A stretch of DNA of 5,412 nt from Pseudomonadota bacterium (GTDB lineage: Bacteria; Pseudomonadota; Gammaproteobacteria; Enterobacterales; Enterobacteriaceae), in assembly GCA_023425455.1 (NCBI GenBank), contig JAFACP010000155.1, forward strand, positions 1 through 5,412, in the 5' to 3' direction. Made by a program: the position numbers and the translations under genes. The notes under the pieces were generated by a model. The model saw nothing but the letters and a program-made list of their open reading frames with translations. It was not told the origin of the DNA and searched no databases. Below are positions 1 to 5,412 of this stretch, one piece after another. Position 1 is the stretch's first letter; each line of letters opens with the position of its first letter.

Positions 1-1150
<1,150 letters not shown>

Positions 1151-1193
1151 CACGTTTTTACTCCTGCTCCCTTCGAGGTATGTCGCGTGTCGT

Positions 1194-1222
1194 ATAAAAC
1201 GTCCTTTAAGGCTCAGAGTCAA
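1194..1222 (-). promoter_or_regulatory. Second, downstream atp operon promoter candidate
   Basis: On the minus strand, TTGACT (1217-1222, 5/6) is followed after 17 bases by TTTTAT (1194-1199, 4/6 to TATAAT). The start point would fall near 1187, well inside the leader from the upstream promoter and only about 37 nt before atpI. Having more than one promoter ahead of atpI is known in E. coli. The weak -10 leaves this site less certain than the upstream one. Confidence 0.45.
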
Positions 1223-1240
1223 GCATCAAAAAGCGGACAA

Positions 1241-1268
1241 ATTATACGGTGCGTACCCGTGATTTCAA
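1241..1268 (-). promoter_or_regulatory. Main atp operon promoter (predicted sigma70)
   Basis: On the minus strand, TTGAAA (1263-1268, 5/6 to the -35 consensus) and a perfect -10 TATAAT (1241-1246) are separated by 16 bases. The start point would fall near 1234, giving a leader of about 85 nt before atpI. It is the best promoter in the gap and is correctly oriented. This is a sequence match, not a mapped start. Confidence 0.75.
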
Positions 1269-1456
1269 ACATTAAGTAGCGAAAAGGTGAATAAATGTTT
1301 AAATATTTTTCCCCACCGCTATTTTTCAACTTTTGCCTAAAGCATCGACCTTCGGACAAAACTGCAAACAGCGCGAAAACGTTGGCGTTAAAGCGTGCAC
1401 GAGATCACAAAATACACATTTACGATAAGGTCGTATTAATCAAAGCAGTAAATCGC

Positions 1457-1480
1457 TTAATTTCATCTTTATGAAATTAA
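1457..1480. repeat. Perfect 10-bp AT-rich inverted repeat
   Basis: TTAATTTCAT (1457-1466) and ATGAAATTAA (1471-1480) are perfect complements around a four-base CTTT loop. A second, mutually exclusive pairing, ATCTTTA (1465-1471) with TAAAGAT (1478-1484), overlaps the same bases. The stem has only two G/C pairs and no T run follows on either strand, so it is not a standard terminator. The role is unknown. Confidence 0.7.
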
Positions 1481-1607
1481 AGATAAAATCATGTAACTAT
1501 TTTCAAAACAGCCCTGTATACAACAAAAACCTTTTATTGACATTCTTAATAAAAATTTAACATCACCGGCTAATTACAGCTTTCCATTTTTAGCAGACTG
1601 ATATTTT

Positions 1608-1637
1608 CATGGTTGACTATCTACTTCGTGAACCATG
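1608..1637. repeat. Spaced 7-bp dyad in the rsmG-atpI gap
   Basis: CATGGTT (1608-1614) and AACCATG (1631-1637) are perfect inverted copies separated by 16 bases. The spacing would put the two arms about two helical turns apart, as in some operators, but no known operator consensus is recognised. It could equally be chance in a non-coding region. Confidence 0.5.
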
Positions 1638-1710
1638 CCGCTGAAGTTAACCGCTCGAAAACCCGCAGTAAAACAGAGGTTAAATTGACGCCGGCACAAT
1701 ACCTTTTAGC

Positions 1711-1741
1711 GTGCTGTTTTTTAACATGCCAGGAACAGCAC
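1711..1741. repeat. 8-bp inverted repeat just downstream of rsmG
   Basis: GTGCTGTT (1711-1718) and AACAGCAC (1734-1741) pair perfectly around a 15-base loop, starting 25 bases past the rsmG stop codon. In the rsmG transcript the stem is followed by GCTAAAAGG, so the U run of an intrinsic terminator is missing. A run of As lies inside the loop instead. It may be a 3'-end protecting or processing hairpin for the mnmG-rsmG mRNA, or a weak terminator. Confidence 0.5.
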
Positions 1742-1766
1742 AAATTCCACATTTTTTATTAATTAT

Positions 1767-2390
1767 TTAAAAATTGTTTGGCTTAATTATCACCAGATGA
1801 CGTTCACCATCGAGCTCAGGTACCTGTAATTTCTCAACAGATTCGACAGAAAAGCCCTCAGGAAGCCGATCGATTTCATCCTCAGGAAGCTGCCCTTTCA
1901 GCGCATAAAAGCGCCCGTTATCCGCAGGCAGATGCTTGCACCAGCTGACCATATCGTTGAGGGATGCAAAGGCGCGGCTGATCACGCCGTCAAACGGCGG
2001 CTCCGCCGGAAACGCTTCTACCCTGCTCTGAACGGGGGTGATGTTATCGAGCTTCAGCTCGTGTTGAACCTGGCGCAGGAAGCGCACGCGCTTTCCGAGG
2101 CTGTCCAGCAGCGTGAAATGGCTCTCAGGGCGAACAATAGACAGCGGTACTCCGGGCAGTCCCGGACCGGTTCCAACATCAATAAAACGCTCACCTTTGA
2201 GATACGGCGCCACCACGATACTGTCCAGGATATGGCGGATCAGCATCTCGTTAGGATCGCGCACGGAAGTCAGGTTGTACGCTTTATTCCATTTGTTCAG
2301 CATATCGACATACGCCACCAGCTGATTTTTCTGGTGTTCGGAGAGCGAAATACCGGCGTCGTCCAGCAGACGAGAGAGTTTATTGAGCAC
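1767..2390 (-). CDS. rsmG: 16S rRNA (guanine-527-N7) methyltransferase RsmG
   Basis: RsmG is a cytoplasmic SAM-dependent methyltransferase that makes m7G527 in the 530 loop of 16S rRNA. Loss of the enzyme gives low-level streptomycin resistance. The product is 207 aa, as in E. coli. Visible motifs are [14 protein letters not shown] (32-45), RHILDS (52-57), the SAM-binding glycine loop [10 protein letters not shown] (71-80), LLDSLGKR (94-101) and SRAFAS (138-143). The start is a GTG at 2390, chosen because MLNKLS is the family N terminus and the length then fits. A weak AGG lies about nine bases upstream. The open frame runs 43 codons further into the mnmG 3' end, but those codons do not resemble the family. 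The gene follows mnmG by 89 bases and is probably co-transcribed with it. A strong stem-loop ends 26 bases before the start. Confidence 0.97.
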   Translation of the reverse strand: MLNKLSRLLDDAGISLSEHQKNQLVAYVDMLNKWNKAYNLTSVRDPNEMLIRHILDSIVVAPYLKGERFIDVGTGPGLPGVPLSIVRPESHFTLLDSLGKRVRFLRQVQHELKLDNITPVQSRVEAFPAEPPFDGVISRAFASLNDMVSWCKHLPADNGRFYALKGQLPEDEIDRLPEGFSVESVEKLQVPELDGERHLVIIKPNNF

Positions 2391-2416
2391 GGTGAATACC
2401 TGTTTAGAGATAACTT

Positions 2417-2443
2417 GCCCGGTAGCGTTCACGCTGACCGGGC
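2417..2443. repeat. REP-like palindrome / stem-loop between mnmG and rsmG
   Basis: On the minus strand, GCCCGGT (2437-2443) pairs with ACCGGGC (2417-2423). Inside it AGCG pairs with CGCT around a TGAA loop, leaving one unpaired C. The result is an 11-bp GC-rich stem. The core GCGTGAACGC and the GCC...GGC ends resemble enterobacterial REP (palindromic unit) elements. The usual CTAC tail is absent, so the assignment to that family is tentative. No T run follows on either strand, so it is not an intrinsic terminator. Confidence 0.6.
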
Positions 2444-2479
2444 TGATGATATTGCAGGGCACAGACGCAAGCCGAAAAA

Positions 2480-4369
2480 TCAGGCGCTGCGGCGCAGCAT
2501 TCCTTGCTTTTTCAGCCACACCAGCAGGATAGAGATCGCCGCAGGCGTGATGCCGGAGATACGTGACGCCTGGCCGATCGACACAGGCTTGTGATCGTTC
2601 AGTTTAGCGATCACTTCGTTAGAAAGGCCTGTGACCTGACGGTAATCCAGCATTTCCGGCAGAAGCGTGTTCTCATTGCGTTGCTGTTTTTCGATCTCAT
2701 CCTGCTGACGCGCAATGTAGCCTTCGTATTTAACCTGAATTTCAACCTGTTCAGCCGCTTCGGCATCTTCAAGGCCTGGCGCGAACGGCGTCAGTTGAAC
2801 CAGATCCTGATAGGTCATCTCAGGACGACGCAGCAGATCCTCGCCACTGGCTTCGCGGGAGAGCGGCGCAGTCAAGTGAGCATTCACTTCCGCAGCGGAA
2901 TCCGCCGTCGGGTTTACCCAGGTGGTTTTCAGACGCTGGCGCTCGCGCTCAATGTGCTCCAGCTTGTCATTGAAGCGTGCCCAGCGTTCGTCATCCACCA
3001 GGCCCAGATCGCGGCCAATTTCGGTCAGACGCAGATCGGCGTTGTCCTCGCGCAGCATCAGGCGATACTCGGCGCGAGAGGTAAACATACGGTACGGCTC
3101 TTTCGTTCCCAGCGTGCAGAGGTCGTCAACCAGAACGCCCAGATAAGCCTGAGATCGTCCCGGCGCCCAGCCCTCTTTTTCCGCTGAGAAGCGGGCGGCG
3201 TTAAGGCCCGCCAGCAGTCCCTGTGCAGCTGCTTCTTCGTAACCGGTGGTGCCGTTAATCTGGCCGGCGAAGAACAGACCGTGGATAAATTTACTCTCCA
3301 GGGTCGGCTTCAGGTCACGCGGATCGAAGAAATCGTACTCAATTGCGTAGCCCGGACGCACAATCCTCGCGTTTTCCATGCCCTGCATGGAACGAACGAT
3401 TTGCATCTGCACGTCGAATGGCAGGCTGGTGGAGATACCATTTGGATAAATTTCGTTTGACGTCAGCCCTTCCGGCTCGAGGAAGATCTGGTGCTGGTTA
3501 CGATCGGCAAAGCGCATCACCTTGTCTTCGATCGACGGGCAGTAGCGCGGACCGATCCCTTCAATCACGCCGGCATACATTGGGCTGCGATCGAGGTTAT
3601 TGCGGATCACGTCATGGGTTTTTTCGTTGGTATGCGTGATGTAGCACGGAACCTGTTGCGGATGCTGGGCCGCATTTCCCATAAACGAGAAGACCGGCAT
3701 CGGGTTGTCGCCGTGCTGTGGTGCCAGCACGCTGAAATCGATAGTTCGCGCATCAATACGCGGCGGCGTGCCGGTTTTCAGGCGACTGACGCGCAGCGGC
3801 AGTTCGCGCAGACGGCGAGATAACGGAATGGATGGCGGATCGCCAGCACGGCCCCCGCTGTAGTTGTCCAGTCCGATATGGATCTTACCGTCCAGGAAGG
3901 TGCCCACGGTCAGCACCACCGCTTTCGCACGGAATTTCAGTCCCATCTGAGTCACCGCGCCGACGACGCGATCGTTCTCAACGATAAGATCCTCAACCGC
4001 CTGCTGGAAGATCATTAAATTCGGCTGGTTTTCCAGTGCGGTACGCACCGCCTGGCGATAAAGCACTCGATCGGCCTGAGCGCGTGTCGCACGAACAGCC
4101 GGACCTTTGCTTGCGTTTAGTATCCTAAACTGAATGCCCGCCCGATCGATCGCCTTCGCCATCAGGCCGCCAAGCGCATCCACTTCTTTTACCAGGTGTC
4201 CTTTCCCAATGCCGCCAATCGCCGGATTACAGGACATTTGTCCCAGCGTGTCGATATTGTGAGTCAAAAGCAGGGTCTGTTGACCCATACGCGCTGCGGC
4301 CATTGCGGCCTCAGTGCCTGCGTGACCCCCGCCAATGATAATGACGTCAAAAGGATCCTGATAAAACAT
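2480..4369 (-). CDS. mnmG: tRNA uridine-34 carboxymethylaminomethyl-modifying enzyme MnmG (GidA)
   Basis: MnmG is a cytoplasmic FAD enzyme. With the GTPase MnmE it adds the aminomethyl or carboxymethylaminomethyl group to C5 of wobble U34 in several tRNAs, using a folate one-carbon donor and NADH. The protein is 629 aa, full length for the family. The FAD dinucleotide fold GGGHAG is at residues 13-18. [13 protein letters not shown] (46-58) holds the conserved C47, and [11 protein letters not shown] (273-283) holds C277. The C-terminal helical part that contacts MnmE ends in [15 protein letters not shown] at 4369 is supported by GAGG about nine bases upstream and by [18 protein letters not shown] matching the family start. 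Its promoter lies at the left edge of oriC and transcription runs away from the origin. In E. coli this transcription helps open oriC. rsmG follows 89 bases downstream. Confidence 0.98.
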   Translation of the reverse strand: MFYQDPFDVIIIGGGHAGTEAAMAAARMGQQTLLLTHNIDTLGQMSCNPAIGGIGKGHLVKEVDALGGLMAKAIDRAGIQFRILNASKGPAVRATRAQADRVLYRQAVRTALENQPNLMIFQQAVEDLIVENDRVVGAVTQMGLKFRAKAVVLTVGTFLDGKIHIGLDNYSGGRAGDPPSIPLSRRLRELPLRVSRLKTGTPPRIDARTIDFSVLAPQHGDNPMPVFSFMGNAAQHPQQVPCYITHTNEKTHDVIRNNLDRSPMYAGVIEGIGPRYCPSIEDKVMRFADRNQHQIFLEPEGLTSNEIYPNGISTSLPFDVQMQIVRSMQGMENARIVRPGYAIEYDFFDPRDLKPTLESKFIHGLFFAGQINGTTGYEEAAAQGLLAGLNAARFSAEKEGWAPGRSQAYLGVLVDDLCTLGTKEPYRMFTSRAEYRLMLREDNADLRLTEIGRDLGLVDDERWARFNDKLEHIERERQRLKTTWVNPTADSAAEVNAHLTAPLSREASGEDLLRRPEMTYQDLVQLTPFAPGLEDAEAAEQVEIQVKYEGYIARQQDEIEKQQRNENTLLPEMLDYRQVTGLSNEVIAKLNDHKPVSIGQASRISGITPAAISILLVWLKKQGMLRRSA

Positions 4370-4423
4370 GGTGGTCTGCCTCGCGTAAAGCGGTATGAAA
4401 ATGGATTGAAGCCCGGGCCGTGG

Positions 4424-4452
4424 ATTCTACTCAACTTTAGTCTTTCGAGAAA
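4424..4452 (-). promoter_or_regulatory. mnmG (gidA) promoter candidate
   Basis: On the minus strand a -10 TAGAAT (4424-4429, 5/6) is followed by a very GC-rich stretch containing the palindrome GCCCGGGC (4411-4418). Such a GC-rich discriminator is typical of growth-rate or stringently controlled promoters. The hexamer 17 bases upstream, TTTCTC (4447-4452), is a poor -35. Position and orientation agree with the known gid promoter beside oriC of E. coli. Start point and strength are inferred. Confidence 0.55.
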
Positions 4453-4465
4453 GCATTGGGATCCT

Positions 4466-4524
4466 GGCTATTAAAAAGAAGATCTTTTTATTTAGAGATC
4501 TGTTCTATTGTGATCTCTTATTAG
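4466..4524. promoter_or_regulatory. oriC duplex-unwinding element (AT cluster and 13-mers L, M, R)
   Basis: An AT cluster (GGCTATTAAAAAGAA, 4466-4480) is followed by three 13-mers. L is GATCTTTTTATTT (4481-4493), M is GATCTGTTCTATT (4497-4509) and R is GATCTCTTATTAG (4512-4524). Each begins with GATC. This is where DnaA-ATP melts the duplex and DnaB helicase is loaded. M and R match the E. coli elements; L differs from the E. coli form I remember by one A-to-T change. Confidence 0.95.
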
Positions 4525-4537
4525 GATCGTCAGTCTT

Positions 4538-4546
4538 TGTGGATAA
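4538..4546 (-). promoter_or_regulatory. DnaA box R1
   Basis: TTATCCACA on the minus strand is a perfect high-affinity DnaA box. It starts 26 bases after the start of 13-mer R and is the box next to the unwinding element. DnaA bound here anchors the left subcomplex. Confidence 0.95.
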
Positions 4547-4564
4547 GTCAGATCTCGCAAAGAA

Positions 4565-4577
4565 GATCATAAGGTTA
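4565..4577 (+). promoter_or_regulatory. Probable IHF site between R1 and R5/M
   Basis: GATCATAAGGTTA matches the IHF consensus WATCAANNNNTTR at 7 of 9 defined bases. It sits in the R1 to R5/M interval where IHF bends E. coli oriC. The match is imperfect, as it also is in E. coli, so the call rests partly on position. Confidence 0.6.
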
Positions 4578-4592
4578 GAAAGGATCGTTTGC

Positions 4593-4601
4593 TGTGAATG
4601 A
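4593..4601 (-). promoter_or_regulatory. DnaA box R5/M
   Basis: TCATTCACA on the minus strand (TGTGAATGA on the plus) is the weaker middle DnaA box. It lies 55 bases after R1 and directly overlaps a GATC site at 4600-4603. Confidence 0.85.
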
Positions 4602-4643
4602 TCGGTGATCCCACACCGTATAAGCTGGGATCAGATCGCGACT

Positions 4644-4652
4644 TTATACACA
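4644..4652 (+). promoter_or_regulatory. DnaA box R2
   Basis: TTATACACA on the plus strand fits the DnaA consensus TTATNCACA. It lies 51 bases to the right of R5/M and is expected to be one of the stably occupied boxes. Confidence 0.93.
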
Positions 4653-4678
4653 GGGCAAAAACACCTCTCGGGTTATTA

Positions 4679-4687
4679 ATTGGATAA
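4679..4687 (-). promoter_or_regulatory. Degenerate DnaA box R3
   Basis: TTATCCAAT on the minus strand differs from TTATCCACA at the last two bases. The position is fixed by exact spacing, 35 bases after R2 and 39 before R4. R3 is weak in E. coli as well and overlaps the Fis-controlled segment. Here it looks weaker still. Confidence 0.7.
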
Positions 4688-4717
4688 CTACGGCTTAATC
4701 CAAGCTTTTAACCAGAG

Positions 4718-4726
4718 TTATCCACA
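4718..4726 (+). promoter_or_regulatory. DnaA box R4
   Basis: TTATCCACA on the plus strand is a perfect high-affinity DnaA box at the right end of oriC, 17 bases before the mioC stop codon. It faces the opposite way from R1, giving the usual inward pair of strong end boxes. Confidence 0.95.
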
Positions 4727-4742
4727 TCTGTTCGCGCGATCT

Positions 4743-5192
4743 TTAATCGTTTTTGAGTAAATTTTTCCATTCCGCCAGCCAAATTTCAGCCGGATCCTCC
4801 GGAATGTCATGATCGAGGATGTTGATCTTCAGCGTTTCACCCAGCTGTTTTGCCCCACAGGCGGTTACGGCTGCTTCGACTTTCTCGATGGCACCGCAAA
4901 AGGTGTCGTATTCGCGGCTGCCAATGCCTATCGCCCCGTATCTGACGTTAGAGAGATCGGGTTGCTGTTCCAGCAGTTCGTCATACAGGGGTTGCAGGTT
5001 ATCCGGAAGATCGCCCGCGCCGTGGGTGGAGGTGATCAGCAGCCAGATCCCGTCAGTCCGGAGATCGTCGAGTAGCGGACCATGGAGCGTTTCGGTCGAA
5101 AAACCGGCATCTTCCAGCTTCTCAGCCAGGTGTTCTGCTACGTATTCCGCGCCGCCCAGGGTGCTGCCGCTGATAAGGGTAATGTCCGCCAT
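4743..5192 (-). CDS. mioC: FMN-binding protein MioC (flavodoxin-like)
   Basis: MioC is a short-chain flavodoxin-like electron carrier. The E. coli protein binds FMN and supports biotin synthase in vitro. The product is 149 aa, against 147 in E. coli as I recall, with the extra residues at the C terminus (LLKND). The FMN phosphate loop is SGSTLGGAE (8-16). The second loop is TSTHGAGDLPDN (54-65). GIGSREYDTFCGA (89-101) carries the aromatic Y95 expected near the flavin. The start is ATG at 5192, giving the family N terminus MADITLISGS. An in-frame ATG at 5207 would add five residues but has no Shine-Dalgarno sequence. The chosen start has only a weak GAGCGAGCG-type site. The gene lies between asnC and oriC, and its transcript runs into oriC with no terminator visible before the origin. 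Confidence 0.96.
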   Translation of the reverse strand: MADITLISGSTLGGAEYVAEHLAEKLEDAGFSTETLHGPLLDDLRTDGIWLLITSTHGAGDLPDNLQPLYDELLEQQPDLSNVRYGAIGIGSREYDTFCGAIEKVEAAVTACGAKQLGETLKINILDHDIPEDPAEIWLAEWKNLLKND

Positions 5193-5221
5193 TGATCGCT
5201 CGCTCATATAAAGAGAGGGGC

Positions 5222-5250
5222 ATTGTACGCTGTGAGCGAGCTGGGATCTA
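5222..5250 (-). promoter_or_regulatory. mioC promoter candidate
   Basis: On the minus strand a -10 TACAAT (5222-5227, 5/6) lies 17 bases from a poor -35 TAGATC (5245-5250, 3/6). The bases after the -10 are GCCCC, a GC-rich discriminator of the kind tied to stringent and growth-rate control. The -35 begins two bases downstream of a DnaA box, the arrangement known for mioC of E. coli. Confidence 0.7.
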
Positions 5251-5252
5251 CC

Positions 5253-5261
5253 TGTGGAAAA
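5253..5261 (-). promoter_or_regulatory. DnaA box upstream of the mioC promoter
   Basis: TTTTCCACA on the minus strand fits the relaxed DnaA consensus TTWTNCACA. The adjacent ATACCCACA (5262-5270) is a second, poorer match in the same orientation and phase, forming a tandem pair directly upstream of the -35. DnaA bound here is expected to repress mioC, as in E. coli. Confidence 0.8.
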
Positions 5262-5277
5262 TGTGGGTATGAATTTG

Positions 5278-5310
5278 CCCGATCACGGGCGGATAGTCCG
5301 CATGATCGGG
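5278..5310. repeat. Inverted repeat across the asnC stop codon
   Basis: Outer arms CCCGATCA (5278-5285) and TGATCGGG (5303-5310) pair perfectly. An inner stem, GCGGA (5289-5293) with TCCGC (5297-5301), has a three-base loop. In asnC mRNA it spans the end of the reading frame and the stop. It is not followed by a clear U run in that direction (CAAATTC). On the plus strand TTTT follows directly. It may be an imperfect terminator or attenuator between asnC and mioC. Confidence 0.55.
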
Positions 5311-5412
5311 TTTTGCAGGGAGATCAATGTTTCAGTGGATTGTATTTCATCGATTGTTTGGATCTTGTTGATAAGTACCTGCTGCAACGCGTCGATGGAT
5401 CGGCACATGACC
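5283..5412 (-). CDS. asnC: Lrp/AsnC-family regulator AsnC (3' end only)
   Basis: AsnC is the asparagine-responsive activator of asnA and belongs to the Lrp/AsnC feast-famine family. Only the last 42 codons and the TGA stop are inside the window. The visible sequence runs VMCRSIDALQQVLINKIQ and ends LQNPIMRTIRP. It matches the C-terminal part of the effector-binding RAM domain of E. coli AsnC with a few changes, such as LISLQNP and MRTIRP. The DNA-binding helix-turn-helix lies outside the window. Identity is supported by position, 90 bases upstream of mioC on the same strand, the standard enterobacterial order. The window edge truncates it; there is no sign of damage. Confidence 0.95.
   Translation of the reverse strand, partial: VMCRSIDALQQVLINKIQTIDEIQSTETLISLQNPIMRTIRP

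Larger units (their letters stand above)
1151..1766. other. Gene-free AT-rich region between rsmG and atpI
   Basis: This 616-base stretch has no credible coding region on either strand; only mini-ORFs of under about 20 codons without a Shine-Dalgarno sequence occur. The atpI-proximal part (about 1190-1270) holds two overlapping promoters for the atp operon and the atpI leader. The part from about 1270 to 1766 is rich in A/T runs. It holds several inverted repeats, listed separately, and a lone + strand TTGACA at 1537-1542. No clear intrinsic terminator (GC stem plus T run) for rsmG is visible on the minus strand, so read-through from rsmG into atp remains possible. Confidence 0.85.
4460..4741. 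other. oriC: Chromosomal replication origin oriC
   Basis: This is the origin where DnaA assembles and the duplex opens. From left to right it holds an AT-rich cluster, three GATC-headed 13-mers, and DnaA boxes R1, R5/M, R2, R3 and R4. It lies between mnmG and mioC as in E. coli. First-base spacings are 55 (R1 to R5/M), 51 (R5/M to R2), 35 (R2 to R3) and 39 (R3 to R4), identical to the E. coli values as I recall them. Thirteen GATC sites fall between 4460 and 4741, the dense pattern used by Dam methylase and SeqA for sequestration. mioC transcription enters from the right and mnmG transcription leaves to the left. Confidence 0.97.

Noticed and set aside
1151..1222. 24-codon N-terminal extension of atpI from a TTG
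   Set aside because: It lies over the promoter and leader, lacks a Shine-Dalgarno sequence at the TTG, and makes the protein longer than the 126-residue family form.
1635..1688. 17-codon basic mini-ORF (MPLKLTARK...) on the plus strand in the rsmG-atpI gap
   Set aside because: There is no Shine-Dalgarno sequence or convincing promoter, and an ORF of this length is expected by chance.
2391..2519. 43-codon N-terminal extension of rsmG
   Set aside because: It overlaps the mnmG 3' end and the REP-like hairpin and does not resemble RsmG. The GTG at 2390 gives the exact family length.
1932..2594. Plus-strand open frame of 220 codons opposite rsmG
   Set aside because: It is the antisense shadow of rsmG and the mnmG 3' end. 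It has no family likeness and no ribosome site, and the minus strand encodes clear conserved proteins.
2591..3187. Plus-strand open frame of 198 codons inside mnmG
   Set aside because: It is an antisense shadow of MnmG coding sequence, with a composition typical of reversed coding DNA.
3374..3392. Perfect 8-bp palindrome TTCCATGC/GCATGGAA inside mnmG
   Set aside because: It encodes the conserved MnmG segment SMQGMEN. The symmetry follows from two nearby Met codons and needs no extra function.
4411..4418. Palindrome GCCCGGGC in the mnmG leader as a terminator or operator
   Set aside because: It is short, has no T run, and is better explained as the GC-rich discriminator and leader of the mnmG promoter.

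Overview
This is the replication-origin neighbourhood of an enterobacterial chromosome. Every coding region lies on the minus strand. From right to left in transcription order they are asnC (3' end only), mioC, oriC, mnmG (gidA), rsmG (gidB), atpI and atpB (5' part only). The gene order, protein lengths (MnmG 629 aa, RsmG 207 aa, AtpI 126 aa) and an origin with the Escherichia coli-type arrangement of 13-mers and DnaA boxes place it in Enterobacteriaceae. The sequence is close to E. coli but not identical: the oriC spacers, MioC and AtpI all differ. I think of the Enterobacter/Klebsiella/Citrobacter group, but the genus cannot be fixed from the sequence alone.

Layout: positions 1-761 hold atpB, cut by the window edge after codon 253 of about 271. 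Positions 770-1150 hold atpI, only 8 bases upstream of atpB. Positions 1151-1766 are a 616-base, AT-rich, gene-free stretch with two overlapping sigma70-type promoters for the atp operon near atpI and several inverted repeats further away. Positions 1767-2390 hold rsmG, with a GTG start. Positions 2391-2479 are a short gap that contains a strong REP-like stem-loop. Positions 2480-4369 hold mnmG. Positions 4370-4742 hold the mnmG promoter and oriC. Positions 4743-5192 hold mioC. Positions 5193-5282 hold the DnaA-box-bearing mioC promoter. Positions 5283-5412 hold the last 42 codons of asnC.

How it works together: mioC transcription, and any read-through from asnC, runs leftward through oriC. 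mnmG transcription starts at the left edge of oriC and runs away from it, so it can leave negative supercoiling in the unwinding region. A consensus DnaA box sits just upstream of the mioC promoter, so initiator protein can repress transcription entering the origin. MnmG and RsmG both modify translation RNAs (tRNA U34 and 16S rRNA G527). AtpI and AtpB begin the ATP synthase operon.

I see no mobile element, CRISPR array, tRNA, phage gene or unknown protein gene. I did not find a previously undescribed system. The observations worth a second look are small: the REP-like hairpin before rsmG, the diverged R2-R4 part of oriC, and the dyad symmetries in the rsmG-atpI gap. Comparisons with E. coli here are from memory, not from an alignment.
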